In this document: in pieces, positions 43,275 to 52,495 of the stretch
Numbering within the stretch: position 1 is the first letter of the stretch
How the letters are laid out: each line of letters opens with the position of its first letter
NCBI RefSeq assembly: GCF_946886695.1
Contig: NZ_CAMPJD010000015.1
Location: forward strand, 16,936 to 80,935
From: an uncultured Pseudoxanthomonas sp.
GTDB lineage: Bacteria > Pseudomonadota > Gammaproteobacteria > Xanthomonadales > Xanthomonadaceae
Direction: 5' to 3'
Length of the DNA: 64,000 nucleotides
Notes under the pieces: model-generated
Database searches by the model: none
What the model saw: the letters and a program-made list of their open reading frames with translations, nothing else
What the model was told of the DNA's origin: nothing
Position numbers and translations under genes: made by a program

Positions 43275-43715
43275 TTAGCCGCGGAAGTCCTGGTGGCAGG
43301 CTTTGCAATCCGTGCCGATCTTCTCCACCACCGCCCCGGCGGCGACGCAGTCGGTCGGCGGCGCATTCAGGGCGGCGTCGAGGTCTGCCCGCAACTGGCT
43401 GGTGTGGGTCTTGAAGCGCGAGTCGTCGGCCAGGCCCGGGAAAGCGACCTCCAGGTCGTTGGCGATCGCCCGCAGCGTGCGTACGTGCGGAATCGTGTCG
43501 GTCGCGGCGCAACGATTCTGCTTCACCTTGTCCGACAATTGCCCGGAGTGCTTGGCCATCACGTGCATCACCGCGTGCGGGAATGGATCCTGTCGTGCCT
43601 GCAACGCACGCATCGCCATCACCGTGCAGACGGCGCCCACCACCAGGCCGATCAGGAACAGGAACAGGTAACGTGAGGCGGCGGAAGGCTTCTTGATCTC
43701 GGGCTGGCTGGCCAT
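43275..43715 (-). CDS. Membrane-anchored c-type cytochrome
   Basis: A 146-residue protein with an N-terminal anchor (YLFLFLIGLVVGAVCTVMAM, about 16-35) and a C-terminal heme site DCKACHQDFRG (about 136-146). A single CxxCH close to the C terminus of a helical domain is typical of the cytochrome c'/c556 group. Heme attachment would use the ccm system of this genome. Two further Cys (RCAATD, TDCVAAG) could form a disulfide. Partner unknown. Confidence 0.85.
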   Translation of the reverse strand: MASQPEIKKPSAASRYLFLFLIGLVVGAVCTVMAMRALQARQDPFPHAVMHVMAKHSGQLSDKVKQNRCAATDTIPHVRTLRAIANDLEVAFPGLADDSRFKTHTSQLRADLDAALNAPPTDCVAAGAVVEKIGTDCKACHQDFRG

Positions 43716-43791
43716 GCGGCGGGCTCCATGTGGTTGACGCCGCGATGGTACGACGTGCGTCACGGTTCGCGCCACGCTTTAAACTGGTGAC

Positions 43792-44589
43792 ATGAAGAAA
43801 GAACTCAAGGATCGCTTCGGCGGCATCGACCGGCTGTACGGCGTGGGGGCGGTGACCCGCCATGCCGCTGCGCGCGTGGCGGTGGTCGGCATGGGTGGCG
43901 TGGGCTCGTGGGTGGTGGAAGCGCTGGCGCGCTCGGGCGTGGGTCATCTGACGCTGATCGACGCGGACGACATCTGCGTGTCGAACACCAACCGGCAATT
44001 GCCGGCATTGGAGGGTCAATACGGTCGCAACAAGGCCGAGGCGATGGCGGAACGCTGCCGCGCGATCAATCCGCTGATCGACGTGGACGTCGTGCCGCAG
44101 TTCCTGACCAGCGCCAACATGGTCGAACTGCTTGACCGGGACTTCGATCTGGTGCTCGACGCCTGCGACAGTTTCCGGGTGAAGGTGGAGATGATCGCGA
44201 GGTGCCGCCGCCGCAAACTGCCCATCGTGGTTTCCGGATCGGCGGGCGGGCGTACCGACCCCACCCAGATCCGTCTGCGCGACCTGTCGCGTACCGAACA
44301 CGATGCGCTGCTCGCACTGGTGCGCAAGAAGCTGCGTGCCGAGTTCAACTTCCCGAAGAACCGCGACCGCTATTTCGGCGTACAGGCTGTGTACTCGCTG
44401 GAGAACGTCAAGTATCCGCAGGCCGATGGCTCCGTCTGCGGCCTGCGCCCGCAACTGGGTGCGGATGCCGCACTCAAACTCGACTGCGGCGTCGGCCTGG
44501 GAGCGGCGACGCACATCACCGGCGCGTTCGCGTTCGCCATGGTGGGCAAGGCGCTGGAGCTGCTGGCCAAGCCCCGCAAAGCCCCGTAG
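43792..44589 (+). CDS. tcdA: tRNA threonylcarbamoyladenosine dehydratase
   Basis: A 265-residue E1-like enzyme (CsdL/TcdA) that cyclises t6A at position 37 of ANN-decoding tRNAs. The ATP-binding Rossmann motif is VAVVGMGGVGSWVVEALARS (about 29-48); ICVSNTNRQL and GRNKAEAMAERCRAINP follow. The family C-terminal block YSLENVKYP and GAATHITGAFAFAMVG is present. It stands alone, convergent with tatD. Confidence 0.95.
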   Translation: MKKELKDRFGGIDRLYGVGAVTRHAAARVAVVGMGGVGSWVVEALARSGVGHLTLIDADDICVSNTNRQLPALEGQYGRNKAEAMAERCRAINPLIDVDVVPQFLTSANMVELLDRDFDLVLDACDSFRVKVEMIARCRRRKLPIVVSGSAGGRTDPTQIRLRDLSRTEHDALLALVRKKLRAEFNFPKNRDRYFGVQAVYSLENVKYPQADGSVCGLRPQLGADAALKLDCGVGLGAATHITGAFAFAMVGKALELLAKPRKAP

Positions 44590-44598
44590 GCGCGCCTA

Positions 44599-45363
44599 CT
44601 ACGCGGGTAGCCCGAACAGTCGCTCGGCGTTGCGCGTCGTCGCCGCTGCGATATCGCCCGGCGAAGCGCGACGCAGTTCTGCAATGGCATCGCGCACCAC
44701 GGTCAGCCGCGACGGTTCGTTGCGTTGTCCACGGATGCCGGCATCAGGCTGGTCCGGCGCATCCGTTTCCAGTAGCAGGAAATCGAGCGGCATCGTGCGG
44801 GCGAGCGTGCGCAGGCGATTCGCGCGCTCGTAGGTTACCGGTCCGCCGAGTCCGATCAGGACGCCCAGCTGCCACAGCTGGCGTGCCTGTTCCGGACTGC
44901 CTGAAAAGCTGTGCACCACGCCACGCAGGCCGCCCACGCGCTTGAACGACGCGATCACCGCATCGACTGCGCGGCGCGCATGCACGATCACCGGCAGGTC
45001 GAACTCGCGCGCCAGGTGCAGCTGCCCATCGAAGTAGCGCTGCTGATCGTCCGCATCGAGGCCTTCCACGAAGAAGTCCAGGCCGCACTCGCCGACGGCT
45101 ACGGGCCGTTCGCGCTCGATCCATTGGCGCAGTTCGCCCAAGTGCGCGGGCTGGTGTTCGGCCAGGTACATCGGGTGGAGTCCATAGGCCGGGAACAGGC
45201 CTGGATCAAGCGCGCAGACATCACGCAGCCTGGACCAACTGTTCGCCGCCACCGCGGGTACGATCTGCCGGGTGACGCCCGTCGCGCGTGCGCGCGCCAG
45301 CACCGCGTCACGGTCCGGATCGAATTCCGGCGCGTCGAAATGACTGTGGCTGTCGACCAGCAT
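44599..45363 (-). CDS. TatD-family metal-dependent hydrolase
   Basis: About 254 residues. Metal ligands are seen in VDSHSHFDAPEFD, VGECGLDFF, VIVHARRA, VVHSFSGS and LLLETDAPDQP. The family includes 3'-5' exonucleases and amidohydrolase-like repair enzymes. The ATG at 45363 (MLVDSHSHF) is preferred; a TTG at 45372 overlaps the previous stop and would add three residues. The upstream gene is co-transcribed. Confidence 0.9.
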   Translation of the reverse strand: MLVDSHSHFDAPEFDPDRDAVLARARATGVTRQIVPAVAANSWSRLRDVCALDPGLFPAYGLHPMYLAEHQPAHLGELRQWIERERPVAVGECGLDFFVEGLDADDQQRYFDGQLHLAREFDLPVIVHARRAVDAVIASFKRVGGLRGVVHSFSGSPEQARQLWQLGVLIGLGGPVTYERANRLRTLARTMPLDFLLLETDAPDQPDAGIRGQRNEPSRLTVVRDAIAELRRASPGDIAAATTRNAERLFGLPA

Positions 45364-45368
45364 CTCGA

Positions 45369-45587
45369 TCAATGCTTCGAAGGTTCGATCGTCTTTGGTG
45401 GGTCCTTGCGCCGTTTCCAGTTGGCCAGCAACAACGTGCCGAGGCCGAACAGGATTTCATCAACGAACGGGAACGGATCAGGCAGGACCAGGGTGACCAT
45501 GAAGAGCGCAGCGGTGATCTTGAACAGCGTGGGGTAACGCAGCTTTCGCGCCCAGTCGAGCAGGGGCAGCAACAGGGGATTGGGCAT
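45369..45587 (-). CDS. Small membrane protein (DUF6116-like)
   Basis: A 72-residue protein with two hydrophobic segments (YPTLFKITAALFMVTLVLP and FPFVDEILFGLGTLLLANW) and a basic tail. It precedes tatD with near contact. The DPFPFVDEIL stretch is shared by a small uncharacterised family in xanthomonads. Confidence 0.7.
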   Translation of the reverse strand: MPNPLLLPLLDWARKLRYPTLFKITAALFMVTLVLPDPFPFVDEILFGLGTLLLANWKRRKDPPKTIEPSKH

Positions 45588-45761
45588 GGTGGTGAAGGCT
45601 CTTGGCGGTATGGAACGGGCATCACGCTAGCATGATCGGCGCGTGGTGGAAGCGTTCACTTTTCGTTGGTTTTCGTGCCCATGAGCGGGTACTTTGTTCA
45701 GGTTGGCAATGGTGCAATGATGGCCAATGTGAATCGGGCGCCGCCCGACCTGGAGCCAGCG

Positions 45762-46577
45762 ATGAAGAGCAATACAACAACCATTCTGGTCGCCGTCGGC
45801 GCGCTGCTGGTGGGTGCCGTGGCCACTGCCGCCTTCCTCAAGGGCGACGAAAAGGGCGCTGCCGGTCAGGGCGAACTGGCGACAAATGCAGATGGCACGT
45901 TGATCGCCGACGATGCCGCGGCGACCGACAACGAAATCCCGATGGGCACACTTCAGTACGCCACCGTCGTGAAGGCCGATCCGGTGACCAGTTCGGAGAA
46001 GCTGTACGCCACGGTGATTGGCACCGAACCCGTGCGTGAAACCACCACCACCAGCATGCCGCGGGAAGTCTGCGAGGACGTGGTGGTGCAGGAGCGTGCG
46101 CCTGAGCGCGACGGCAATGTCGGCGGCACGGTGGCCGGCGCGGTGATCGGTGGTCTGCTGGGCAACCAGGTGGGCAGTGGCAGCGGCAAGAAGGCCGCCA
46201 CTGTCGCGGGCGCCGTCGCGGGCGGCGCCATCGGCAACCAGGTGGACAAGCGCCACGTGGGTGGCAAGGTCGTCAACCGCACCGAACGGCAGTGCCACAC
46301 CGAGAATGCGACCTCCGAGTCCTCGCGTGTGACCGGCTACAACGTGACCTACCGCAATCCGGATGGCACCACCGGCACCATGCGCATGGACAGCAAGCCG
46401 GGTACCCGCATCGCCATGGGCACCACCGACAAAGTCATCGGTTATGACGTGACCTACCGCTTCGAGGGTCAGGACAAGACCATCCGGATGGACCAGAAGC
46501 CGGGCGAACGCCTGCCGGTGATCGATGGCCAGGTCGTGACCCAGACCGCCAGCGTGGACACGCCTGAGCAGGGCTGA
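45762..46577 (+). CDS. Glycine-zipper 2TM envelope protein
   Basis: A 271-residue protein with an N-terminal membrane segment (ILVAVGALLVGAVATAAFLK), an acidic linker, a central glycine zipper GTVAGAVIGGLLGNQVGSGS and VAGAVAGGAIGNQVDKRH (about 130-170), and C-terminal repeated strands (VTGYNVTYRNPDG..., VIGYDVTYRFEGQ...). GGAG lies just before the ATG at 45762. Members associate with the cell envelope; the precise role is unknown. Confidence 0.82.
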   Translation: MKSNTTTILVAVGALLVGAVATAAFLKGDEKGAAGQGELATNADGTLIADDAAATDNEIPMGTLQYATVVKADPVTSSEKLYATVIGTEPVRETTTTSMPREVCEDVVVQERAPERDGNVGGTVAGAVIGGLLGNQVGSGSGKKAATVAGAVAGGAIGNQVDKRHVGGKVVNRTERQCHTENATSESSRVTGYNVTYRNPDGTTGTMRMDSKPGTRIAMGTTDKVIGYDVTYRFEGQDKTIRMDQKPGERLPVIDGQVVTQTASVDTPEQG

Positions 46578-46621
46578 AGCCGGGGTCCCCGCCTGGACCT
46601 GCGTTTCAACGTGGCACCCCT

Positions 46622-46648
46622 CGAAGGCCGGCGTTTCGCCGGCCTTCG
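46622..46648 (+). terminator. Terminator-like hairpin
   Basis: A perfect 12-bp stem (CGAAGGCCGGCG and inverse) with a TTT loop, 45 bases after the glycine-zipper gene; the following CTTTG is a weak T-tract. Confidence 0.6.
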
Positions 46649-46725
46649 CTTTGCGGACTGGCGCTTACCGGCGCGGAAGCCACCGCATACAATCGCCGGA
46701 TACCTCAAACGCCGGTTGAAACACG

Positions 46726-47889
46726 ATGGCTCTGAACCCGTACGACCTGTTCGATGTCCGTTCCCTGCTGAGCGAAGAAGAACGTGCCGTGCAGGACGCG
46801 GTGGCCCGCTTCACCGACGAACGGGTGCGTCCGATCATCGGCGACGCCTTCGACCAGGGCCGGTTCCCGAAGGAACTGGTGCCCGAGATCGCCGAACTCG
46901 GCCTGCTGGGCTCCTCGCTGCCAGAGAAGTACGGCTGCGCCGGCCTCAACGCGGTCAGCTACGGCCTGATCTGCCAGGAGCTGGAGCGCGGCGACAGCGG
47001 CATCCGCAGCTTCGTCAGCGTGCAGTCCTCGCTGTGCATGTATCCCATCTATGCCTACGGCAGTGAGGAACAGCGTCAGCGCTGGCTGCCGGACATGGCC
47101 GCCGGCAAGGTCATCGGCTGCTTCGGTCTGACCGAACCGCACGGCGGCTCCGACCCGGCCAACATGAAGACCCACGCGCGCCGCGATGGCGACGACTGGG
47201 TGATCAACGGCTCCAAGATGTGGATCACCAACGGCAACCTGGCCGACATCGCCATTGTCTGGGCGCAGACCGACGAGGGCATCCAGGGTTTCCTGCTCGA
47301 GAAGGGCATGGCCGGCTTCACCGCGCAGGAGATCAAGCACAAGATGAGCCTGCGTGCGTCGGTCACCAGCGCGCTGTTCTTCGACAACGTGCGTGTGCCC
47401 GACAGCAGCCGCCTGCCGAACGTGAAGGGCCTGAAGGGCCCGCTGGGCTGCCTGACCCAGGCGCGCTACGGAATCACGTGGGGCCCGATTGGCGCTGCCA
47501 TCGCCTGCCTCGACGAAGTGCTGGCCTACACCAAGGAACGCATCCTGTTCGACCGCCCCGTGGCGGCCACGCAAAGCGCACAGATCAAGATGGCCGAGAT
47601 GGCCCGCCGCATCACCCTGGCGCAGCTACTATCGCTGCAGCTGGGCCGCCTGAAGGATGCCGGCACCATGCAGCCGTCGCAGGTGTCGCTGGCGAAGTGG
47701 AACAACTGCCGCATGGCCATCGACATCGCGCGCGAATGCCGCGACCTGCTGGGCGGCGCCGGCATCACAACCGAACATGCCGCGATCCGTCATGCGCTGA
47801 ACCTGGAATCGGTGATCACCTACGAAGGCACGGAAACCGTGCATCAGCTGGTGATCGGTCGCGAACTGACGGGCATCAACGCGTTCTGA
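46726..47889 (+). CDS. gcdH: Glutaryl-CoA dehydrogenase (acyl-CoA dehydrogenase family)
   Basis: A 387-residue flavoprotein that should oxidise and decarboxylate glutaryl-CoA to crotonyl-CoA in lysine/tryptophan breakdown. FAD/substrate segments are CFGLTEPHGGSDPANMKT and MWITNGNLADIAIVWAQ; the catalytic Glu is in ITYEGTETVHQL (about 366). The arginine after ERGDSGIRSF (about 88) is the type that binds the distal carboxylate in GcdH and separates it from short-chain acyl-CoA dehydrogenases. Confidence 0.9.
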   Translation: MALNPYDLFDVRSLLSEEERAVQDAVARFTDERVRPIIGDAFDQGRFPKELVPEIAELGLLGSSLPEKYGCAGLNAVSYGLICQELERGDSGIRSFVSVQSSLCMYPIYAYGSEEQRQRWLPDMAAGKVIGCFGLTEPHGGSDPANMKTHARRDGDDWVINGSKMWITNGNLADIAIVWAQTDEGIQGFLLEKGMAGFTAQEIKHKMSLRASVTSALFFDNVRVPDSSRLPNVKGLKGPLGCLTQARYGITWGPIGAAIACLDEVLAYTKERILFDRPVAATQSAQIKMAEMARRITLAQLLSLQLGRLKDAGTMQPSQVSLAKWNNCRMAIDIARECRDLLGGAGITTEHAAIRHALNLESVITYEGTETVHQLVIGRELTGINAF

Positions 47890-47964
47890 CGCTGGCGTGC
47901 GTGCAGGGAAGTCGAGCGTCGCTGCTCGTTGTGTCCGGTTCTCTGGTGGGATGGTGTGGCGTCG

Positions 47965-48516
47965 ATGGACCTTTCCGATCTCCAGCTTGAAACTCCGCGC
48001 CTGTTGCTGCGGCTGCCGCGGCGGGACGACTACGAAGCCTGGGCGGCGTTCGGCGCCGATGAGGAAGCCACGCGCTTCATAGGTGGCATGCAGGCACGGT
48101 CGCCCGCGTGGCGAAGCCTCGCGGCAACGCTGGGCAGCTGGCACCTGCAGGGGTTCGGGATGTTCTCGGTGATCGAGAAGGCGACGGGTCGCTGGGTTGG
48201 CCGGATAGGGCCATGGCAACCTGAAGGCTGGCCGGGCACCGAGGTGGGCTGGAGCATCGCGCGGGAAGCCTGGGGTCGCGGTTATGCCCCGGAAGCGGCC
48301 GCGGCCAGCATCGACTGGGCGTTCGAGCATCTGGGCTGGGACGAGGTGATCCACACCATCGACCCGGCCAACGCCAATTCCAAGGCGGTAGCCGCAAAGC
48401 TCGGATCGAGCTACCTGCGCATGGATCGCCTGCCCGAACCACACCACGAGAAATCGGTCGAAGTATGGGGTCAGGCACGGGCCCAGTGGCACGCCCGCAG
48501 GGTCGCCCAGGCGTGA
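47965..48516 (+). CDS. GNAT-family N-acetyltransferase (RimJ/RimL-like)
   Basis: A 183-residue acetyltransferase. It opens LETPRLLLRLPRRDDYEAWA, typical of the RimJ/RimL branch. The acetyl-CoA loop is VGWSIAREAWGRGYAPEAAA (about 100-119), followed by DEVIHTIDPANANSKAVAAK. Substrate unknown. The next gene's GTG overlaps its stop. Confidence 0.88.
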   Translation: MDLSDLQLETPRLLLRLPRRDDYEAWAAFGADEEATRFIGGMQARSPAWRSLAATLGSWHLQGFGMFSVIEKATGRWVGRIGPWQPEGWPGTEVGWSIAREAWGRGYAPEAAAASIDWAFEHLGWDEVIHTIDPANANSKAVAAKLGSSYLRMDRLPEPHHEKSVEVWGQARAQWHARRVAQA

Positions 48517-49001
48517 CCCCGACGTCCGCGCTGCACGCAGGCTTGCACGATGCCTTGCCGCAGATGGCGCGGACGTTCCGCGATCCCTGGTGGATCATCG
48601 GCAGCGCGGCGATGGTGCTCGCTGGCATCCCCGGCATCGTGCCGCAGGACATCGATGTGCTCTGCGGCCGGCAGGATGCGCTGCGATTGCGCGAGGCGTG
48701 GAAAGAGCACGTCGATACGACCTACCGTCCCACGGACGGAACCCGCTTCCGTTCCACCTTCGCGCGCTTCGCGCACCTGCCGATGCCCGTGGAAGTCATG
48801 GGTGGGCTGGAACTGATGACGGAGACGGGATGGCAGCCCGTACGGGTGCAGGACGACATGCACATCGACATCGCAGGGATCGCCGTGCGCCTTCCGACGC
48901 TGGAAGAACAACGCCGCATCCTGCTCGCGTTCGGTCGCGGGAAGGATCTCGACAAGGCCGCCCGCATTCCCGTCCCGCCGGAGTATCCGCATGTCGCCTG
49001 A
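48513..49001 (+). CDS. Small nucleotidyltransferase-fold protein
   Basis: A 162-residue protein. WWIIGSAAMVLAGIPG followed by PQDIDVLCGRQDALRL (about 30-62) gives the G-S....DxD pattern of minimal nucleotidyltransferases (GS motif and Asp pair). C-terminal elements are short, so it may be a stand-alone domain. The GTG start overlaps the GNAT stop (GTGA) and its end overlaps the GST gene by 11 bases, so these genes are tightly packed. Confidence 0.6.
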   Translation: MTPTSALHAGLHDALPQMARTFRDPWWIIGSAAMVLAGIPGIVPQDIDVLCGRQDALRLREAWKEHVDTTYRPTDGTRFRSTFARFAHLPMPVEVMGGLELMTETGWQPVRVQDDMHIDIAGIAVRLPTLEEQRRILLAFGRGKDLDKAARIPVPPEYPHVA

Positions 49002-49641
49002 TCCCGTCACCGTCCATGGCATGTCCACCTCGGGCAACTGCTACAAGGTGCGCCTGCTGCTCGAACAACTCGGCCGGCCCTACACCTGGATCGAGGTCGA
49101 CAGCGCCAATGGCGGCACCCGCACGCCCGGCTACCTGGCGAAGAACCCGAACGGCAAGGTGCCGATGCTGGAACGCGGGGATGGCGCCGTTCTCGTGGAG
49201 TCGAACGCGATCCTGTGCTGGCTGGCCGACGGGACATCGTTGTTGCCCGCGGATGCGTGGCAAAGGGCACAGGCGCTGAGCTGGCTGTTCTTCGAGCAGT
49301 ACAGCCATGAGCCCTATGTCGCGGTGGCACGCTTCATCCGCGGCTGGACGCCGCTGGACTCGCCGCGTCGCGCCGACCTGCCGCGCCTGCACGAGCGCGG
49401 CGCACAGGCGCTGGCCGTGATGGAGAAGCATCTTGAAGAGGCAGCATGGTTCACGGGTCCCGCATACGGGGTGGCCGACATCGCGCTGTTCGCGTACACC
49501 CACTGTGCGGACGACGGCGGCTTCGATCTGTCGGCGTATCCACGCATCACCGACTGGCTGGCGCGCGTGTGCGCCACGCCGGGTTTCGTTCCCATGCCGG
49601 GCGTGAGCGACGACGTCGCGGCGCGCCTGGCGTCTTCCTGA
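48991..49641 (+). CDS. Glutathione S-transferase family protein
   Basis: A 216-residue GST. The N-terminal domain has STSGNCYKVRLLLEQLGRPY (active-site Ser/Cys region), the cis-Pro segment NPNGKVPMLE and the glutathione-binding VESNAILCWLAD. The C-terminal domain has GVADIALFAYTHCADDG. It overlaps the previous gene by 11 bases. Confidence 0.9.
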   Translation: MSPDPVTVHGMSTSGNCYKVRLLLEQLGRPYTWIEVDSANGGTRTPGYLAKNPNGKVPMLERGDGAVLVESNAILCWLADGTSLLPADAWQRAQALSWLFFEQYSHEPYVAVARFIRGWTPLDSPRRADLPRLHERGAQALAVMEKHLEEAAWFTGPAYGVADIALFAYTHCADDGGFDLSAYPRITDWLARVCATPGFVPMPGVSDDVAARLASS

Positions 49642-49655
49642 TCCTGAGCGACCAC

Positions 49656-51920
49656 ATGACTGCACACCATCCGATTCCGGCCCGCATGAAGGGCCTCAAC
49701 CGTGCCGAGATCTGCGACCAGAACTTCATCGAGTTCGTGAAGGACTGGAGCGGGCGTGTCGGCGCGAAGCCGGCAGCCGGCGACGCGGTACTGCCCGGCA
49801 GCATGCTGGATGCGAAAGGTTTCATCGAACTGCTGGAGTCCCAGCTGATCTCGCGCCACCTCGACCTGATGGCACGCGTACTGCGCGTGCAGAACAAGGT
49901 CTTCTACACCATCGGCAGCTCCGGCCACGAGGGCAATGCGATGGTCGCGCGGCTGACGCGGCATACCGATCCGGCCTTCCTACATTACCGCAGCGGCGGC
50001 TTCATGGCTGAACGCTTCCGCAAGCTGCCGGGCATGGATCCGGTGATGGATTCCGCGCTCAGCTTCGCCGCGAGTGCGGACGATCCCGCCTCCGGTGGTC
50101 GCCACAAGGTGTGGGGCAGCAAGCCATTGTGGGTGTTGCCGCAGACCTCGACCATCGCCTCGCACCTGCCCAAGGCGCTGGGCACGGCAGTGGCGATCGA
50201 ACAGGCGCGCCGCATCGGCCATGCGCTGCCGATCCCCGACGACAGCATCGCGATCTGCTCGTTCGGCGATGCCTCCAGCAACCATGCCACCGCGCAGACC
50301 GCGTTCAATGCGGCGGCATGGACCGCATACCAGAAGCTGCCTGCGCCGGTACTGTTCGTCTGCGAGGACAACGGCATCGGCATCTCGGTGAAGACGCCGG
50401 ACGGCTGGATCGGCCGCAATTTCCGTGATCGCAAGGACCTGGACTACTTCCACGCCGACGGCCTCGACCTGGCCAGCGGCTACGGGCAGGTGCAGGCGGC
50501 GGTGGATCACTGCCGGCGTACGCGCCGACCGACCTTCCTGCACCTGCGCACCACACGGATCATGGGCCACGCGGGTACCGACTTCGAGATCGAATGGCGT
50601 CCGCTCGAAGAACTGTGCGCAGTGGAAGCAACCGATCCTCTGCTGCGTTCGGCGGCGATCGCGCTGGAATCCGGACTCGTGTCCAAGGACGGGCTGCTCG
50701 GCCTGTACGAAGCCACGCGCAAGCGCTGTTTCGCCGCGGCCGAGGACGCCGACCGTCGTCCGCGCATCACCACGCTGGAGCACGTGATGGCGCCACTGGC
50801 GCCGTATACGCCCGATGCCGTGGCGGCGGAGGCGGCGCGCACGGCGCCGCACGACAAGCGCGTTGCGGCATTCGGTAGCGAAGACAAGCTGCCGGAGAAA
50901 CTGCCGCCGCGCCACCTGGCCATCCAGATCAACAATGCATTGCACGATCTGTTCTGCAAGTATCCGGAGACCCTGCTGTTCGGCGAGGACGTGGCGCAGA
51001 AGGGCGGCGTCTATACGGTGACCAAGGGACTGCAGAAGGCGTTCAAGGGCACGCGCGTGTTCAACACGCTGCTTGACGAGACCATGATCCTTGGCCTGGC
51101 CCAGGGCTACGCCAACCTGGGCATGCTGCCGATCCCGGAGATCCAGTATCTGGCGTACTTCCACAACGCCTGCGACCAGATCCGTGGAGAAGCCGCCAGC
51201 CTGCAGTTCTTCAGCAACAACCAGTACCGCAATCCGATGGTGGTGCGCATGGCGGGCCTCGGCTACCAGCGCGGCTTCGGCGGCCACTTCCACAACGACA
51301 ACTCGATCACCGCGTTGCGCGACATTCCCGGCATCGTGGTCGGCTGCCCGTCGCGTGGCGACGATGCCGCCATGATGTTGCGTACCCTCGCCGCGCTGGC
51401 GAAGGTGGACGGCCGCGTGACGGTGTTCCTGGAGCCCATCGCGCTCTACATGACGAAGGACTTGCACGAGGCCGGTGATGGCCAATGGCTGTTCCCGTAT
51501 CCCGCGCAGGACCAGGCGATGCCGCTGGGCGAAGGTCGCGTGTATGGCGAGGAAGCGGAGGACCTGGTCGTCTTCACCTACGGCAACGGCGTGCCGATGA
51601 GCCTGCGTGCGGCGCGCAGCATAGAGAAGAAGCATGGCTGGAAGGTGCGCGTGGTCGATCTTCGCTGGCTGGTGCCGCTCAACGAAGGTTTCATCGCCAG
51701 ACAAGCAGCGTCCGCCAAGCGCATCCTGGTCGTCGACGAGGGCCGCCATGCCGCCGGCGTGGGCGAGGGCATCATCACCGCGATCGCGGAAGCGGGTTAC
51801 CGTGCGCGGCCCTTCCAACGCGTGGTCGGTGCCGACACCTATACCCCGCTGGCGGGTGCGGCGTTCCTGGTGCTGCCGGGCGACGAGGACATCGTCGCGG
51901 CGGCCGACCGGCTGGCATGA
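49656..51920 (+). CDS. Thiamine-diphosphate dehydrogenase E1, alpha and beta subunits fused
   Basis: A 754-residue fusion related to 2-oxo acid (branched-chain type) dehydrogenase E1. The alpha half (about 1-390) has YTIGSSGHEGNAMVARLTRH, HYRSGGFMAERF and the ThDP-binding segment from SFGDASSNHATAQTAFNAAA to CEDNGIGISV, where GDA replaces the usual GDG. The beta half (about 425-754) has LLFGEDVAQKGGVYTVTKGL and LDETMILGLAQGYANLG, IQYLAYFHNACDQIRGEAA. No E2 or E3 gene is adjacent, so the acceptor and substrate are unknown. The ATG at 49656 begins MTAHHPIPARMKGLNRAEIC. Confidence 0.85.
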   Translation: MTAHHPIPARMKGLNRAEICDQNFIEFVKDWSGRVGAKPAAGDAVLPGSMLDAKGFIELLESQLISRHLDLMARVLRVQNKVFYTIGSSGHEGNAMVARLTRHTDPAFLHYRSGGFMAERFRKLPGMDPVMDSALSFAASADDPASGGRHKVWGSKPLWVLPQTSTIASHLPKALGTAVAIEQARRIGHALPIPDDSIAICSFGDASSNHATAQTAFNAAAWTAYQKLPAPVLFVCEDNGIGISVKTPDGWIGRNFRDRKDLDYFHADGLDLASGYGQVQAAVDHCRRTRRPTFLHLRTTRIMGHAGTDFEIEWRPLEELCAVEATDPLLRSAAIALESGLVSKDGLLGLYEATRKRCFAAAEDADRRPRITTLEHVMAPLAPYTPDAVAAEAARTAPHDKRVAAFGSEDKLPEKLPPRHLAIQINNALHDLFCKYPETLLFGEDVAQKGGVYTVTKGLQKAFKGTRVFNTLLDETMILGLAQGYANLGMLPIPEIQYLAYFHNACDQIRGEAASLQFFSNNQYRNPMVVRMAGLGYQRGFGGHFHNDNSITALRDIPGIVVGCPSRGDDAAMMLRTLAALAKVDGRVTVFLEPIALYMTKDLHEAGDGQWLFPYPAQDQAMPLGEGRVYGEEAEDLVVFTYGNGVPMSLRAARSIEKKHGWKVRVVDLRWLVPLNEGFIARQAASAKRILVVDEGRHAAGVGEGIITAIAEAGYRARPFQRVVGADTYTPLAGAAFLVLPGDEDIVAAADRLA

Positions 51921-51949
51921 TGGCGGTCCCCGCCCGCTCAGGAACAGAT

Positions 51950-52492
51950 ATGTCCACGCGTCGCATCGGCGTCATCATCGGCAGCCTGCGCGCCGGCTCC
52001 TTCAACCGCCAGCTGGCCGGCGCCGTGCGTGCGCTGGCGGGCGATCGTTTCGCGTTTGAAGAGATCGGCATCGCCGACCTGCCACTCTACGACCAGGACG
52101 ACGATGCAGACTTCCCCGTGGCCGGCAGGCGCTTCAAGCAGCAGGTGGAAGCCTGCGACGCCTTGCTGTTCGTCACCCCGGAGTACAACCGTTCCATCCC
52201 GGGCGTGCTGAAGAACGCCATCGACATCGGATCGCGCCCGGTGGGAAGCAATTCGTTCGCGGGCAAGTACGCTGCCGTGATCGGCACGTCGCCTGGCGCG
52301 CACGGCACGGTGTCCGCGCAGCAGCACCTGCGCAACATACTGGCGGCGGTGGATGTCGCGCTGCTGCCGCAGCCTGAGATCGCCATCCAGTACCGCGAAG
52401 GCCAGATCGACGCGGACGGCGCCATCACCGACGAGCGCCTGCGCAAGCGGCTGCAACTGTTCCTCGACCGCTTCGAAGCCTGGCTGGCCTGA
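51950..52492 (+). CDS. NADPH-dependent FMN reductase family protein
   Basis: A 180-residue flavodoxin-like reductase. It opens RIGVIIGSLRAGSFNRQLAG (FMN phosphate loop) and carries FVTPEYNRSIPGVLKNAIDI, the family signature. AGGAACAG lies 4-5 bases before the ATG at 51950. It is probably a quinone, azo or chromate reductase by family; the true substrate is unknown. Confidence 0.9.
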   Translation: MSTRRIGVIIGSLRAGSFNRQLAGAVRALAGDRFAFEEIGIADLPLYDQDDDADFPVAGRRFKQQVEACDALLFVTPEYNRSIPGVLKNAIDIGSRPVGSNSFAGKYAAVIGTSPGAHGTVSAQQHLRNILAAVDVALLPQPEIAIQYREGQIDADGAITDERLRKRLQLFLDRFEAWLA

Positions 52493-52495
52493 GCC

